A stretch of DNA of 64,000 nucleotides, from positions 2,115,747 through 2,179,746 of the forward strand of contig NZ_JABFAP010000001.1 of assembly GCF_017168255.1 (NCBI RefSeq), in the 5' to 3' direction. Of the stretch, positions 51,704 through 60,379 are shown in pieces. A program made the position numbers and the translations under genes. Under the pieces are notes generated by a model that saw only the letters and a program-made list of their open reading frames with translations, made no database searches and was not told where the DNA came from. This DNA is from Agrococcus sp. KRD186. GTDB taxonomy: Bacteria > Actinomycetota > Actinomycetes > Actinomycetales > Microbacteriaceae. Position 1 is the stretch's first letter, and every line of letters starts with the position of its first letter.

Positions 51704-54601
51704 ATGCTGTCGCCGGCGACGAGTCCTGCGACGATCGGGCGCGCCCGCGAGCTCACCGCACTGCGCGAGGCCCACGCGGCGACGCTCGACGGCACCCCCT
51801 CCGGTGTCGTGATCGCCGGCGAGGCCGGCATCGGCAAGACGCGGCTGCTGCAGGACTTCCTCGCCGGGCTCGACGGCGTCGTCGTGGCGCGCGGCCAGTG
51901 TGTCGCGATGGGCTCGCTCGCGACGCCCTTCGCGCCCCTGCGCGGTCTGTTGCGCGACCTCGTCGCGCGCTTCGGCGCATCCGTCGTGCTCGAGGCCGCA
52001 GGCCCCGGCGGCCGGCTGCTGCCCGCCGTGCTGCCCGAGCTCGCCGAGGGCGAGGCGAGCGAGATCAGCCAGGAGCAGCTGCACGACGCGGTGAGCCTGC
52101 TGCTCGAGCGGCTCTCGGCAGAGGCGCCGCTGGTGGCCGTCGTCGAGGACGTGCACTGGGCCGACGTGCCGACGCTCGACCTGCTGCGCAGCCTGCTGCG
52201 CACGCTGCGGAACGGTCGGGTGCTCATGGTGCTCAGCTACCGCACCGACGACGTCGGCCGCGGGCACCCGCTGCAGCCGGTGCTGGTCGAGCTCGACCGC
52301 GCGCGCGAGGTGCGCCGCATCGACGTGCGCCGCCTGAGCGCCGAGCAGGTGATCGAGCAGGTGCAACGGATCCGCGGCGAGCTGCCGGAGCCCGAGGCGG
52401 TGGCGGCCCTCATCGAGCGCAGCGACGGCATCCCCTTCTTCATCGAGGAGCTGCTGGCGCTCGAGACCGAGCCCGGCGACCAGCTGCCGAGCACGCTGCG
52501 CGACCTCGTGCTGGCCCGCTACGCGCGACTGAGCGAGCCGACCCAGGCGCTCGTGCGGCTGATCGCTGCGGGCGGCGCGAGCGTCGACCACGAGATCGTC
52601 TCGCGCGTGCACACGGGTGACCCGGATGGGTTCGATGCGGCCGTGCGGGAGGCGATGGCCGCGAACGTGCTGACGGCCGACGGCACCGCCTACGGCTTCC
52701 GCCACGCGCTGACCCACGAGGCCGTGCACGACGAGCTGCTGCCCGGCGAGCGCAGTCGCTTCCACGCCCGCTACGCGACCGCGCTCGAAGCGGGCGACGA
52801 CCGCGCGGGCAGCTCGGCCGAGATCGCGCACCACTGGCTCGAGGCGCGCGACCAGCTGCGCGCGCTGCCTGCGCTCATCGACGCGGCCCGCCAGGCGGTC
52901 GGCGCCGGCGCCCCCGCGAGCGCCGCGCGGCTCGGCGAGCGCGCGCTCGAGCTGTGGCCGCACGTGCCCGACGCCGAGGGGCTCACCGGCGTGCGGCGGT
53001 CGCAGCTGTTCCTGGAGACCGCCAGCGCCTACGACCAGGCCGGCGATGCCCGCGCGCTCGCCGTCCTCGACGAGGCGCTCGCCGAGATCGGCGAGGACGA
53101 CCCGCGCGGACGGGCGCTGCTGCTGCACGAGGCGATGATCGTGCGGCACACCCATGGCAGGCCAGGCGGGCTCGAGATGTGCCGGCAGGCGCTCGAGCTG
53201 CTGCCCGCGGATGACGACGCCGAGGGCCAGGCGATCCGCGCGCGCGTGCTGTGCGGCCTCGGCATCATCAGCGCCGCGCACCATGAGCCCGGCAGCCGCG
53301 CCACGCTCGAGGAGGCCGTGCGCTACGCCAGGGCGGCGCTCGCGAGCAACCGCGACGAGGGCATCGCGGCACGCGTCGGCTTCGAGCTCGTCCGCGCGCT
53401 GACCAATCTGGCGAGCGCGTTCGCCTTCGACGGCGAGGTCGACAGGGCCTTCGCAGCCTTCGACGAAGCGCTCACGCTCTCCGACGGCGAGCCCAACGCG
53501 CGGCTGCGGCACGACGAGCAGGTGGGCTGGATGCTCGCTCTGATGGGCCGCTTCGACGAGGCAGTGGCGATGGCGGATGCGGCCGTCGAGTTCTCGCGCG
53601 GGTTCGGGATGGAGCGCGGCTGGGGCGCGAGCATCGCTGCGACAGGGACGCGCTCGAAGCTCGCGCTGGGAGACCTCGACGGCGCAGCCGCGACCGTGCG
53701 CCACGTGCGATCGCTGCACTCGTCGCCCATGTATGAGGGATATGCGGCCGGGGCCGAGATCGATCTGCTGCTGCTGCGGGGCGACGTCGACGGCGCGACG
53801 CGCATCGAGCGCGAGTGGCGCGGCGCCCTCGAGGATGCGGCGAGCGGCGAGCCCGAGGATGCGCTCGAGCTGGGACGCACGATGGCGAACCTCTCCGTCG
53901 CGCACGGCGACCTCGACGCTGCGTGGGAGCGGGTCGCGCTGCTCTGGTCGGGCGCGCCGGTGCTGCCCGGCCCTGCCCTGTGGATGGCCGTGCTCGGCGC
54001 CGAGCTGCTCGACCGCATGCGCCGCGCCGGCCGCAGCCCGGCCGGGCTTGCACTCGGCGAGGCCGAGGGGCGGCTGCGTGCAGCGTTCGACGCGGCCGCC
54101 GTATGGGAGATCGCCGAGTTCTGGCGGCCCCAGCTCGAAGCGCACCTCGCCGGCGACGATGTCGAGGCGTGGCTGGCGGCCGTCGCCGCGACCGAGAGCG
54201 GCCGGCTGCCGGTGCGCGTGCGGTTCACCGCGCTGCTGCGGCTGGCGCAGGCGCAGCTGCTCAGCGGCGACCGCACCGCCGCCGAGGCCACCGCCGCCAC
54301 TGCTGCCGCGCTCGCGGAGGATCTGGGCATGACCGGCCCCGCGGGCGAGATCGCCGAGTTCGCCGCTCGCGCCGGCTTCGCCTCGGCGGCCGGCGGTGGC
54401 GCGACCGGTGCGATCGAGCTCACGGCGCGCGAGCGCCAGGTGCTGGAGCTCGTCGCCGAGGGCCTCACCAATCGGCAGATCGGCGAGCGCCTGTTCATCA
54501 GCGACAAGACCGCGAGCGTGCACGTCTCGGCGATCCTGCGCAAGCTCGGCGCGAGCGGCCGCGCCGAGGCTGCCGCACGGGCGGCCGAGCTGCTCGTCTG
54601 A
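51704..54601 (+). CDS. LAL-type LuxR regulator with AAA/NACHT-like ATPase domain
   Basis: This 965-residue regulator has Walker A GEAGIGKT (39-46), Walker B-like VAVVEDVHWADVPTLD, a sensor region, a long TPR-like helical middle (about 350-850) and a C-terminal LuxR helix-turn-helix (LTARERQVLELVAEGLTNRQ and DKTASVHVSAILRKLG). The family (MalT-like, large ATP-binding LuxR) controls catabolic or secondary-metabolic genes in response to a ligand. No target operon stands next to it. The start MLSPATSP is chosen at the onset of similarity. Confidence 0.93.
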   Translation: MLSPATSPATIGRARELTALREAHAATLDGTPSGVVIAGEAGIGKTRLLQDFLAGLDGVVVARGQCVAMGSLATPFAPLRGLLRDLVARFGASVVLEAAGPGGRLLPAVLPELAEGEASEISQEQLHDAVSLLLERLSAEAPLVAVVEDVHWADVPTLDLLRSLLRTLRNGRVLMVLSYRTDDVGRGHPLQPVLVELDRAREVRRIDVRRLSAEQVIEQVQRIRGELPEPEAVAALIERSDGIPFFIEELLALETEPGDQLPSTLRDLVLARYARLSEPTQALVRLIAAGGASVDHEIVSRVHTGDPDGFDAAVREAMAANVLTADGTAYGFRHALTHEAVHDELLPGERSRFHARYATALEAGDDRAGSSAEIAHHWLEARDQLRALPALIDAARQAVGAGAPASAARLGERALELWPHVPDAEGLTGVRRSQLFLETASAYDQAGDARALAVLDEALAEIGEDDPRGRALLLHEAMIVRHTHGRPGGLEMCRQALELLPADDDAEGQAIRARVLCGLGIISAAHHEPGSRATLEEAVRYARAALASNRDEGIAARVGFELVRALTNLASAFAFDGEVDRAFAAFDEALTLSDGEPNARLRHDEQVGWMLALMGRFDEAVAMADAAVEFSRGFGMERGWGASIAATGTRSKLALGDLDGAAATVRHVRSLHSSPMYEGYAAGAEIDLLLLRGDVDGATRIEREWRGALEDAASGEPEDALELGRTMANLSVAHGDLDAAWERVALLWSGAPVLPGPALWMAVLGAELLDRMRRAGRSPAGLALGEAEGRLRAAFDAAAVWEIAEFWRPQLEAHLAGDDVEAWLAAVAATESGRLPVRVRFTALLRLAQAQLLSGDRTAAEATAATAAALAEDLGMTGPAGEIAEFAARAGFASAAGGGATGAIELTARERQVLELVAEGLTNRQIGERLFISDKTASVHVSAILRKLGASGRAEAAARAAELLV

Positions 54602-54636
54602 GGGCACCGACCGCGGCCGAGCTGCTCGTCTGAGGG
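54581..54636 (+). repeat. 24-bp tandem duplication of the LAL gene 3' end
   Basis: GCGGCCGAGCTGCTCGTCTG plus AGGG at 54581-54604 is repeated exactly at 54613-54636. The first copy contains the last codons and TGA of the regulator; the second is non-coding. Confidence 0.92.
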
Positions 54637-54868
54637 GCCGCGCGCGCCCGACGCGCTCGCGACCGGCCCAGTAGGCGTGCCTTAGCCGCGCCGAGCGCTT
54701 CTGAGGGTGCCTGCGGTGCAGGCCTAAGGCATCCGGGCCCACCTCAGATCGGCAGATCGGGGCCGAAGTTAGGGCATCCGCCCGATCCGCGGGCCACCCC
54801 TCAGCGAGGAATCTCGTAGACATCAGCCGGAGCACCCAGCACCGCACCAGCAGCACCAGGAGCAGATC

Positions 54869-55084
54869 ATGGAACAGATCAACCTCGAGGCCACGCAGAG
54901 CATCCTTCGCGAGCGCCACGCCCAGGTCGTCCGCGACGCCGAGACCCGCCGCATGCTGCAGGAGCGCCGCGACGCCGGCACCGTCAGCACCCCCGCCGCC
55001 GCACCGACCCCCGTCCGCACCGGCATCCTCGTCCGCCTGGCCTCGCTGCTGCGCCCCGCGCACCGCCGCCCCGCGACCGCGTGA
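54869..55084 (+). CDS. Small basic protein, unknown
   Basis: This 71-residue protein begins MEQINLEATQSILRERHAQV. It is helical and charged at first, then has an Ala/Pro/Thr linker and a short hydrophobic-basic end (RTGILVRLASLLRPAHRR). GGAGCAGATC lies before the ATG. It is probably a single-gene unit. A decayed copy of its 3' half lies at 55541-55600. Function is unknown. The 54602-54868 interval before it holds only the duplicated 3' end and no other gene. Confidence 0.65.
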   Translation: MEQINLEATQSILRERHAQVVRDAETRRMLQERRDAGTVSTPAAAPTPVRTGILVRLASLLRPAHRRPATA

Positions 55085-55192
55085 GTTGCCGGCGGCGCGC
55101 GCCGCACCGCACCGCACCCGCAGAAGAGGCGCACTGACCCCCCACGGGCGGTGCGCCTCGCCGCATGCGGCGGCACGATCGGTGCGGCAGGG

Positions 55193-55218
55193 CGGATGCG
55201 CTCGGCGCGACGCATCCG
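55193..55218. repeat. Inverted pair of CGGATGCG words
   Basis: CGGATGCG (55193-55200) and CGCATCCG (55211-55218) form an 8-bp stem with a 10-base loop between two small genes. It is built from the same word as the hairpin at 30460. Confidence 0.6.
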
Positions 55219-55274
55219 TCCCGTGGTGCCGCGACAGCAAGCAGACGAGGAGGTGCCCTGATACGGTCAAGGCT

Positions 55275-55517
55275 ATGAGCCACTCCGCGACCGGGACCAA
55301 TGCCAGCGCGCCCCAGACAGCCGTCTGGTACTTCGTCGGCGCGACCTTCGCGTTCGTCGCGCCGACGCTGTTCTTCCCCGACGTGCCCGCTTGGGCGCGC
55401 ATCGGCTGCATCGTCGTCGGCGTGGTCGCGTTCGTCGCGGGCGCCGTGCAGTTCCGCCGCGAGCGCCGCCAGCGCCGCAGCGCCGACGCCGCGGCGCACG
55501 GCCAACGGCCTTCCTGA
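55275..55517 (+). CDS. Small membrane protein with two helices
   Basis: This 80-residue protein has two transmembrane segments (VWYFVGATFAFVAPTLFF and IGCIVVGVVAFVAGAVQF) and a short, strongly basic cytosolic tail (RRERRQRRSADAAAHG). The ATG lies four bases after AAGG. No domain was recognised. Confidence 0.7.
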   Translation: MSHSATGTNASAPQTAVWYFVGATFAFVAPTLFFPDVPAWARIGCIVVGVVAFVAGAVQFRRERRQRRSADAAAHGQRPS

Positions 55518-55540
55518 GACCAGACCAGCGCAACACGGCC

Positions 55541-55600
55541 GGCGCCCCCGCCGCCGTACCGGCCCCGTCCGCACCAGCGTCCTCGTTGGCCTCGCATCGC
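55541..55600 (+). other. Decayed copy of the 3' half of the 54869-55084 gene
   Basis: Bases from CCCCCGCCGCCGTACCG onward match the segment CCCCCGCCGCCGCACCG of the upstream small gene. Agreement continues through GTCCGCACC-GC-TCCTCGT with substitutions and an indel. No usable frame remains. Confidence 0.5.
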
Positions 55601-55730
55601 CTCGCCATTGGGTCGCCCCGCGAGCGGCGCTGCCATAGATATATGACTGTTCGCTCTGTGGGGACATCGGTCTGAGCAAGTTGCCCTATACCTGCGGCGG
55701 CGAACGCTCAGCGCGGCGGGGCGTCGCGGG

Positions 55731-56645
55731 TCAGAGCACGGGGTCAGTGGGGCGGATGCGCTCCGCCTCGATCGCGGGATGGTCCAGCACGCGGTCCACG
55801 AGCTGGGCGCTGCCGCCGATCAGCGTCACGTCGAGGTCGAGGTCGGTCGCGATGAACCAAGCCGGTGCGGCGTGCGGCTCGACCGGCCAGATCGCGTTGG
55901 GCGCGCGGTATCCGAGGGGGCGGTCGGCACGCCAGCCGAGCCCAGCCGTCTCGACCCAGGCGGGGTCGGCGAAGACGCCGAGCTGCGCGCGCAGCAGCAC
56001 GTGGCCGCGGCCCTGCTGCTCGGCCGGCAGCCCGAGCACATGCTGCGCCTGCATCGCGGCCAGCACCTCGGGGTCGACCGCGGCGACCTGCTCGGCCCGA
56101 TGCTGCGCCTGCAGCCGCCGCGACTCGCGCCGCCGCACCCACCAGCTCGTGCCCTCCGGGAACGCTGTGAACACGCTCGACCCGCGCGGGTCGAGGCCGC
56201 TCCCCGCCCACACCGCTGCCAGCACCTCGGCATCACCGTGGCACTCGAGCAGCAGCTCGGTGAGCGTCGCCAGCAGCGGCACCGGGGTGTCGAGGCCGTG
56301 CGGCGGCAGGATGCGGCGGCCGTCGGCCAGCTCGGCGTCGCCGTCGCCGAAGCGCGACTCCCAGACCGTGTAGCGGTCACCCGACAGGTCGCGATCGCCC
56401 AGCAGCCTCCCGGCCTCCGCCCACGTGATCTCGCGTGCGTCGTACCGAACGCTGCCCCACGCATCCGTCTCACCGGTGCCGTCAGCACGGAGTGCCGGCG
56501 TCTCGAGCGTCGCCGGGTGCAGGACGCGCGCGTAGGCGTCGAAGATCGGCGGCACGTGGGCGGCGACCGAGCCGAAGTCGGCGAGCGACTCCTGCACCCA
56601 GCGCGCCACCTCGACGTCGCGCTCGACGCGCAGCGGCCCGGCCAC
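55731..56645 (-). CDS. Conserved hypothetical protein
   Basis: This 304-residue soluble protein has Trp-rich segments (VARWVQESLADFGSVAAHVP, TSWWVRRRESRR) and late motifs PLGYRAPNAIWPVEPHAAPA and WFIATDLDLDVTLIGGS. I know similar actinobacterial hypothetical proteins but no function. No membrane segment or signal peptide is seen. It starts three bases after the dCTP deaminase stop and reads in the same direction, so it is co-transcribed. Confidence 0.75.
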   Translation of the reverse strand: MAGPLRVERDVEVARWVQESLADFGSVAAHVPPIFDAYARVLHPATLETPALRADGTGETDAWGSVRYDAREITWAEAGRLLGDRDLSGDRYTVWESRFGDGDAELADGRRILPPHGLDTPVPLLATLTELLLECHGDAEVLAAVWAGSGLDPRGSSVFTAFPEGTSWWVRRRESRRLQAQHRAEQVAAVDPEVLAAMQAQHVLGLPAEQQGRGHVLLRAQLGVFADPAWVETAGLGWRADRPLGYRAPNAIWPVEPHAAPAWFIATDLDLDVTLIGGSAQLVDRVLDHPAIEAERIRPTDPVL

Positions 56646-56648
56646 GGG

Positions 56649-57242
56649 CTACTCGATCTCGGGCGCGTCGATGCGCGTGCGGTGGAACGACTGGAAGGAG
56701 CGCGACGCGGTCGGCCCGCGCTGCCCCTGGTAGCGGTTGAGGTTCGCGCCCTGGCCGTACGGCGACTCGGCCGGCGACGAGAGCTGGAAGTAGCAGACCT
56801 GCCCGATCTTCATGCCCGGCCAGAGCTTGATCGGCAGCGTCGACACGTTCGAGAGCTCGAGGGTGACGTGGCCCGAGAAGCCAGGGTCGATGAAGCCGGC
56901 GGTCGAGTGGGTCAGCAGGCCGAGCCGCCCGAGCGACGACTTGCCCTCGAGCCGCGCGGCGACGTCGTCGGGCAGCGTCACCCGCTCGTAGGTGGCGCCG
57001 AGCACGAACTCGCCCGGGTGCAGGATGAACGGCTCGTCGTGGTCGACCTCGACCAGCCGGGTGAGTTCCGGCTGATCCTCCGCCGGGTCGATGAACGGGT
57101 ACTTGTGGTTGTCGAACAGCCGGAAGCCGCGGTCGAGCCGCACGTCGACGCTCGCCGGCTGCACCATCGACAGGTCGAGCGGGTCGAGGGCGAGCTCGCC
57201 CGAGTCGAGCCGGGCACGGATGTCGCGATCACTGAGCAGCAC
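56649..57242 (-). CDS. dcd: dCTP deaminase
   Basis: The enzyme deaminates dCTP to dUTP. In actinobacteria the related bifunctional form goes on to dUMP. The 197 residues start at GTG ([15 protein letters not shown]). Signatures are [33 protein letters not shown] and [20 protein letters not shown] with the catalytic Glu, then [12 protein letters not shown]. The frame is open upstream, but that part is not conserved. Confidence 0.95.
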   Translation of the reverse strand: MLLSDRDIRARLDSGELALDPLDLSMVQPASVDVRLDRGFRLFDNHKYPFIDPAEDQPELTRLVEVDHDEPFILHPGEFVLGATYERVTLPDDVAARLEGKSSLGRLGLLTHSTAGFIDPGFSGHVTLELSNVSTLPIKLWPGMKIGQVCYFQLSSPAESPYGQGANLNRYQGQRGPTASRSFQSFHRTRIDAPEIE

Positions 57243-57391
57243 GAGTGCGAGCGTATCGCTCGGCGCGCGCCGGCCCTCGTCAGTATCCGACACGGCGGAT
57301 GCGCTGGCGCGGTTCACAGCAGAAGGGAGGACGATGGGTGCAGACGGGCCTGGGCACCAGGTCGTGGTCTGAGGTCGCAGGGGAGGTGGCC

Positions 57392-57832
57392 ATGGACGGC
57401 AGGCGCGATCGCCGGCTCGAGGACTGGGTCGAGCTCGCAGCGGCCGCCGTCGAGCGCGCGCGGCGCTCGATCGGCGACGACGAGGTGGCCCGCCGCGTCG
57501 AGGCAGGTGTGACCGACGAGGAGTACGAGGTGGTGGTGCGCGTGCTGCGCACGATGGGCCGCGACCTGCAGTCGAGCGGCACCGACCTCTCGGCGCTCGA
57601 CGCCCGCCTGCGCGCCGGGCACGTCGAGCAGCATCCCCACGTGCCGGAGGCTCCGGACGATGTCACGCCAGCCGATGCGGCGCCGGCCACCGTCGAGCGG
57701 AATCCCGAGCCCACGCTCGCCGACCTGCCGGCGCACGAGCGGGCGAACCTGACGCCCGCGGAGCTGGCGAGGAAGCTCGCGCGGCTGCGCAACCCGATCC
57801 TGCCGCACCCGCGGCGCGGTCGCGGCGCGTAG
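57392..57832 (+). CDS. Small hypothetical protein
   Basis: This 146-residue charged protein starts at [17 protein letters not shown] after GGGGAGG. A helical N-terminal half ([20 protein letters not shown]) is followed by an acidic Pro/Ala linker and a short C-terminal motif ([20 protein letters not shown]). It is divergent from dcd. The family was not recognised. Confidence 0.65.
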   Translation: MDGRRDRRLEDWVELAAAAVERARRSIGDDEVARRVEAGVTDEEYEVVVRVLRTMGRDLQSSGTDLSALDARLRAGHVEQHPHVPEAPDDVTPADAAPATVERNPEPTLADLPAHERANLTPAELARKLARLRNPILPHPRRGRGA

Positions 57833-57879
57833 GCCGCCCTTCGCTCCGCGCGCCGAGCGGGGCGCGAAGGGCGCCGCCC

Positions 57880-58725
57880 TCAGCGCGCCCAGATGCCGCG
57901 GGCGACGCAGTAGCCGCCGTAGACGATCAGGCCGATCGCGATCGCGACCAGCGCGATCACGCCGCCGGGCACGGTGGTCAGCGACTGCAGCGCGCCGTCG
58001 AGCCCACCGGTGTCATCGGGCTCGTGCCGCACGGCGGCGAGCACGAACAGCACGCCGACGATGGCGATCGCGATGCCCTTCGAGACGAAGCCCGGCATGC
58101 CGAGCGCCTCGACGAGCCGCCGGAATCGCCGCGGCGGGGCCACATCCTCGAAGAACGTGCGGCGCAGCCCTCGCAGCACGAACGCCACCCCCACCCCGAC
58201 GATCACGAGGCCGGCGGCGCCGATGAGCCACAGCCCCACCGGGCTCGCCATCACGGCGGACGAGAGCGTCTCCGTCGCCCGCTCCCCGTCGACCTCGCCG
58301 CCGAACGCGAAGACCAGCGCGGTGCCGCCGACGACCGCGTGGCCGATGCCGCGGCCCGCCGCACGGAGGGCGTCGCGTCGGCTGCGTCGCGACTGGGCGA
58401 TCGCGATGACGAAGGCGTGCAATGCCAGCGCGATGAGCGCGATGCCGACCACCCAGAGCGCGATGCCACCCACGACCGTGCGCTCGATCGCGCGCATGGC
58501 GCCGGACTGGTCGGCGGGGCCGCCCGCGCCGAAGGCGATGCCGAGCGCGATGCCGCCGATCACCATGTGCACGACGCCGTTCGCCGACTGGCCGACGCTC
58601 TCGATCCAGGAGGTGGCGCGGTGGTCCTCGGCTCCGGCGGCGGCGCGCTGCGCCTTGTGCGCGGCGTCCGATGCCGCGTCCGCCGCGTCCGACAGCGGCT
58701 CCCGCAGCCCTTCGCCCGACGCCAT
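57880..58725 (-). CDS. DUF1206 membrane protein (copy 2)
   Basis: This 281-residue protein has three DUF1206 units, each a pair of transmembrane helices (GVVHMVIGGIALGIAFGAGG, GIGHAVVGGTALVFAFGGE, GFVSKGIAIAIVGVLFVLAA), with cytosolic basic loops (LRGLRRTFFEDVAPPRRFRR). It is about half identical to the neighbour at 58767 and lies 41 bases downstream. The biochemical role of the domain is unknown. Confidence 0.88.
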   Translation of the reverse strand: MASGEGLREPLSDAADAASDAAHKAQRAAAGAEDHRATSWIESVGQSANGVVHMVIGGIALGIAFGAGGPADQSGAMRAIERTVVGGIALWVVGIALIALALHAFVIAIAQSRRSRRDALRAAGRGIGHAVVGGTALVFAFGGEVDGERATETLSSAVMASPVGLWLIGAAGLVIVGVGVAFVLRGLRRTFFEDVAPPRRFRRLVEALGMPGFVSKGIAIAIVGVLFVLAAVRHEPDDTGGLDGALQSLTTVPGGVIALVAIAIGLIVYGGYCVARGIWAR

Positions 58726-58766
58726 GGGCCAACGCTAGCCGCGCCGGCCGGGGATCGCCCGCCGCG

Positions 58767-59633
58767 TCAGCGCGACCAAGCGCCTCGCGCGAAGCAGTAG
58801 ATGCCGTAGAGCATCAGCCCGACGGCGATGCCGACGAGCGCGAAGACGCCGCCGGGCACCGTGGTGAGCGACTGCAGCGCGGCATCGAGGCCGCCGGCCT
58901 GCTCGGGATCGTGCTGCACGGCGGCGGTCAGGAACAGCACGCCGACGACGACCACGGCCAACCCCTTGGCGACGTAGCCGCCGGTGCCGAGCACCTCGAC
59001 GAGCCGGCGGAACCTGCGCGGCGGCGAGACGTCCTCGAGGAACGTGCGCCGTACCCCCTTGATGACGAAGTAGACCCCGATGCCGGCGATCACCGTGCCG
59101 ACCGCACCGACCAGCCACGGCCCGAAGGGCGTCGCCATCAGGTCGGAGGAGATCGAGTCGGTGCTCTGCTCGCTGTCGGACGAGCCGCCGACCGCGTAGA
59201 CGAGCGCCGTCGAGCCGACCGCGGCGTAGGCGATGCCGCGCCCGGCGTGCTTGAGCGCATCCTTCCAGTCGCGTCGCGAAGCGGCGATGGCGCTCACGAG
59301 CGCGTGCAGCGCCAGCAGCACCATCGCGATGCCCACAGCCCACAGCGCGATGCCGCCCAGCGGCGTCTGCTGCATCGCGCGCATGGCCCCCGACTGGTCG
59401 GCGGAGCCGCCCGCGCCCAGCGCGACGCTCAGCGCGATGCCGCCGATGATCAGGTGCACGACGCCGTTGGCGACCTGCCCGATGCCCTCGACCCAGCTCG
59501 CCGCCGGATGCTGCTCGGCCTCGGCCGCGGCGCCCTGCGCCTTCCCCGCGGCACCCTTGGCCGCGTCGCCGGCGCGACCGGCCGCATCCGTCGCCGACCG
59601 GATGGTGCGCGACCTGGGCTCAGAGCTGCTCAT
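58767..59633 (-). CDS. DUF1206 membrane protein (copy 1)
   Basis: This 288-residue paralogue of the next gene has the same three helix-pair units (GVVHLIIGGIALSVALGAGG, GIAYAAVGSTALVYAVGGSS, GYVAKGLAVVVVGVLFLTAA) and the loop RRTFLEDVSPPRRFRRLVEV. The N-terminal Ala/Glu-rich helix probably lies in the cytosol. The tandem pair arose by duplication. Confidence 0.88.
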   Translation of the reverse strand: MSSSEPRSRTIRSATDAAGRAGDAAKGAAGKAQGAAAEAEQHPAASWVEGIGQVANGVVHLIIGGIALSVALGAGGSADQSGAMRAMQQTPLGGIALWAVGIAMVLLALHALVSAIAASRRDWKDALKHAGRGIAYAAVGSTALVYAVGGSSDSEQSTDSISSDLMATPFGPWLVGAVGTVIAGIGVYFVIKGVRRTFLEDVSPPRRFRRLVEVLGTGGYVAKGLAVVVVGVLFLTAAVQHDPEQAGGLDAALQSLTTVPGGVFALVGIAVGLMLYGIYCFARGAWSR

Positions 59634-59708
59634 GCCGTCACGCTACGCGCTCGCGCCTGGGCCCGCCTGAGCCGGTTCGGCTACCGTGTCGACGAGCGAA
59701 GGAGCAGC

Positions 59709-60368
59709 ATGGCGATCGAGCAGACCGACGACACCGCGACCCACTGGCACGGCACCGAGGGCGATCCGGTCGTGGTCGTGCTGCACGACTGGAACGGCCG
59801 CTTGCCGTGGGCCGACGACTTCGGCGCGCGACTGGCGGCGGAGGGCTTCCGGGTCGCCGTGCCCGACCTCACCGGCGGCCGCAGCTCGATCGCCGACGCC
59901 GACGCGCGGGTGCTGCTCAAGGAGCGCACCGCCGATCTCGAGGGCGCGCACCGCATCGTCAGCGAGACGATCGGCGAGGCGCGCGCGCTCGGCAGCCCGG
60001 CGGCGGCGCTGGTCGGCTTCTCGATGGGCAGCATGATTGCGCTCGAGTATGCGTCGCAGGGCTCGGTGGATGCGGTGGTCGCCTACTACGGCTCCGCGCG
60101 CGACGGGCGCGTGCCGCTGCGGGTGCCGGTGCTGTTCCAGCTCGCCGAGCGCGACTCGTGGCGCGGCAAGGAGTCGCCCGCCGCGATGCAGGAGCGGCTG
60201 GCCGGCGAGGGCTTCGACGAGGTCGAGATCCGCCACTATGCGGGCGCGGTGCACGGCTTCCAGAACGAGCAGGTGGCCGACAAATACCGTGCGGATGCGT
60301 CGGCCGCGGCCTGGGAGACGACGCTCGCGTTCCTGCGCGCGCAGCTGGGCGGCGCCGTCCCGAGCTGA
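59709..60368 (+). CDS. Dienelactone hydrolase family protein
   Basis: This 219-residue alpha/beta hydrolase has a nucleophile region VGFSMGSMIALEYAS. In true dienelactone hydrolase this is Cys, so Ser suggests an esterase. Asp is in FQLAERDSWRGKES and His in AGAVHGFQNEQ. AAGGAGCAGC precedes the ATG. The substrate is unknown. Confidence 0.85.
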   Translation: MAIEQTDDTATHWHGTEGDPVVVVLHDWNGRLPWADDFGARLAAEGFRVAVPDLTGGRSSIADADARVLLKERTADLEGAHRIVSETIGEARALGSPAAALVGFSMGSMIALEYASQGSVDAVVAYYGSARDGRVPLRVPVLFQLAERDSWRGKESPAAMQERLAGEGFDEVEIRHYAGAVHGFQNEQVADKYRADASAAAWETTLAFLRAQLGGAVPS

Positions 60369-60379
60369 CGACGGGGCGC

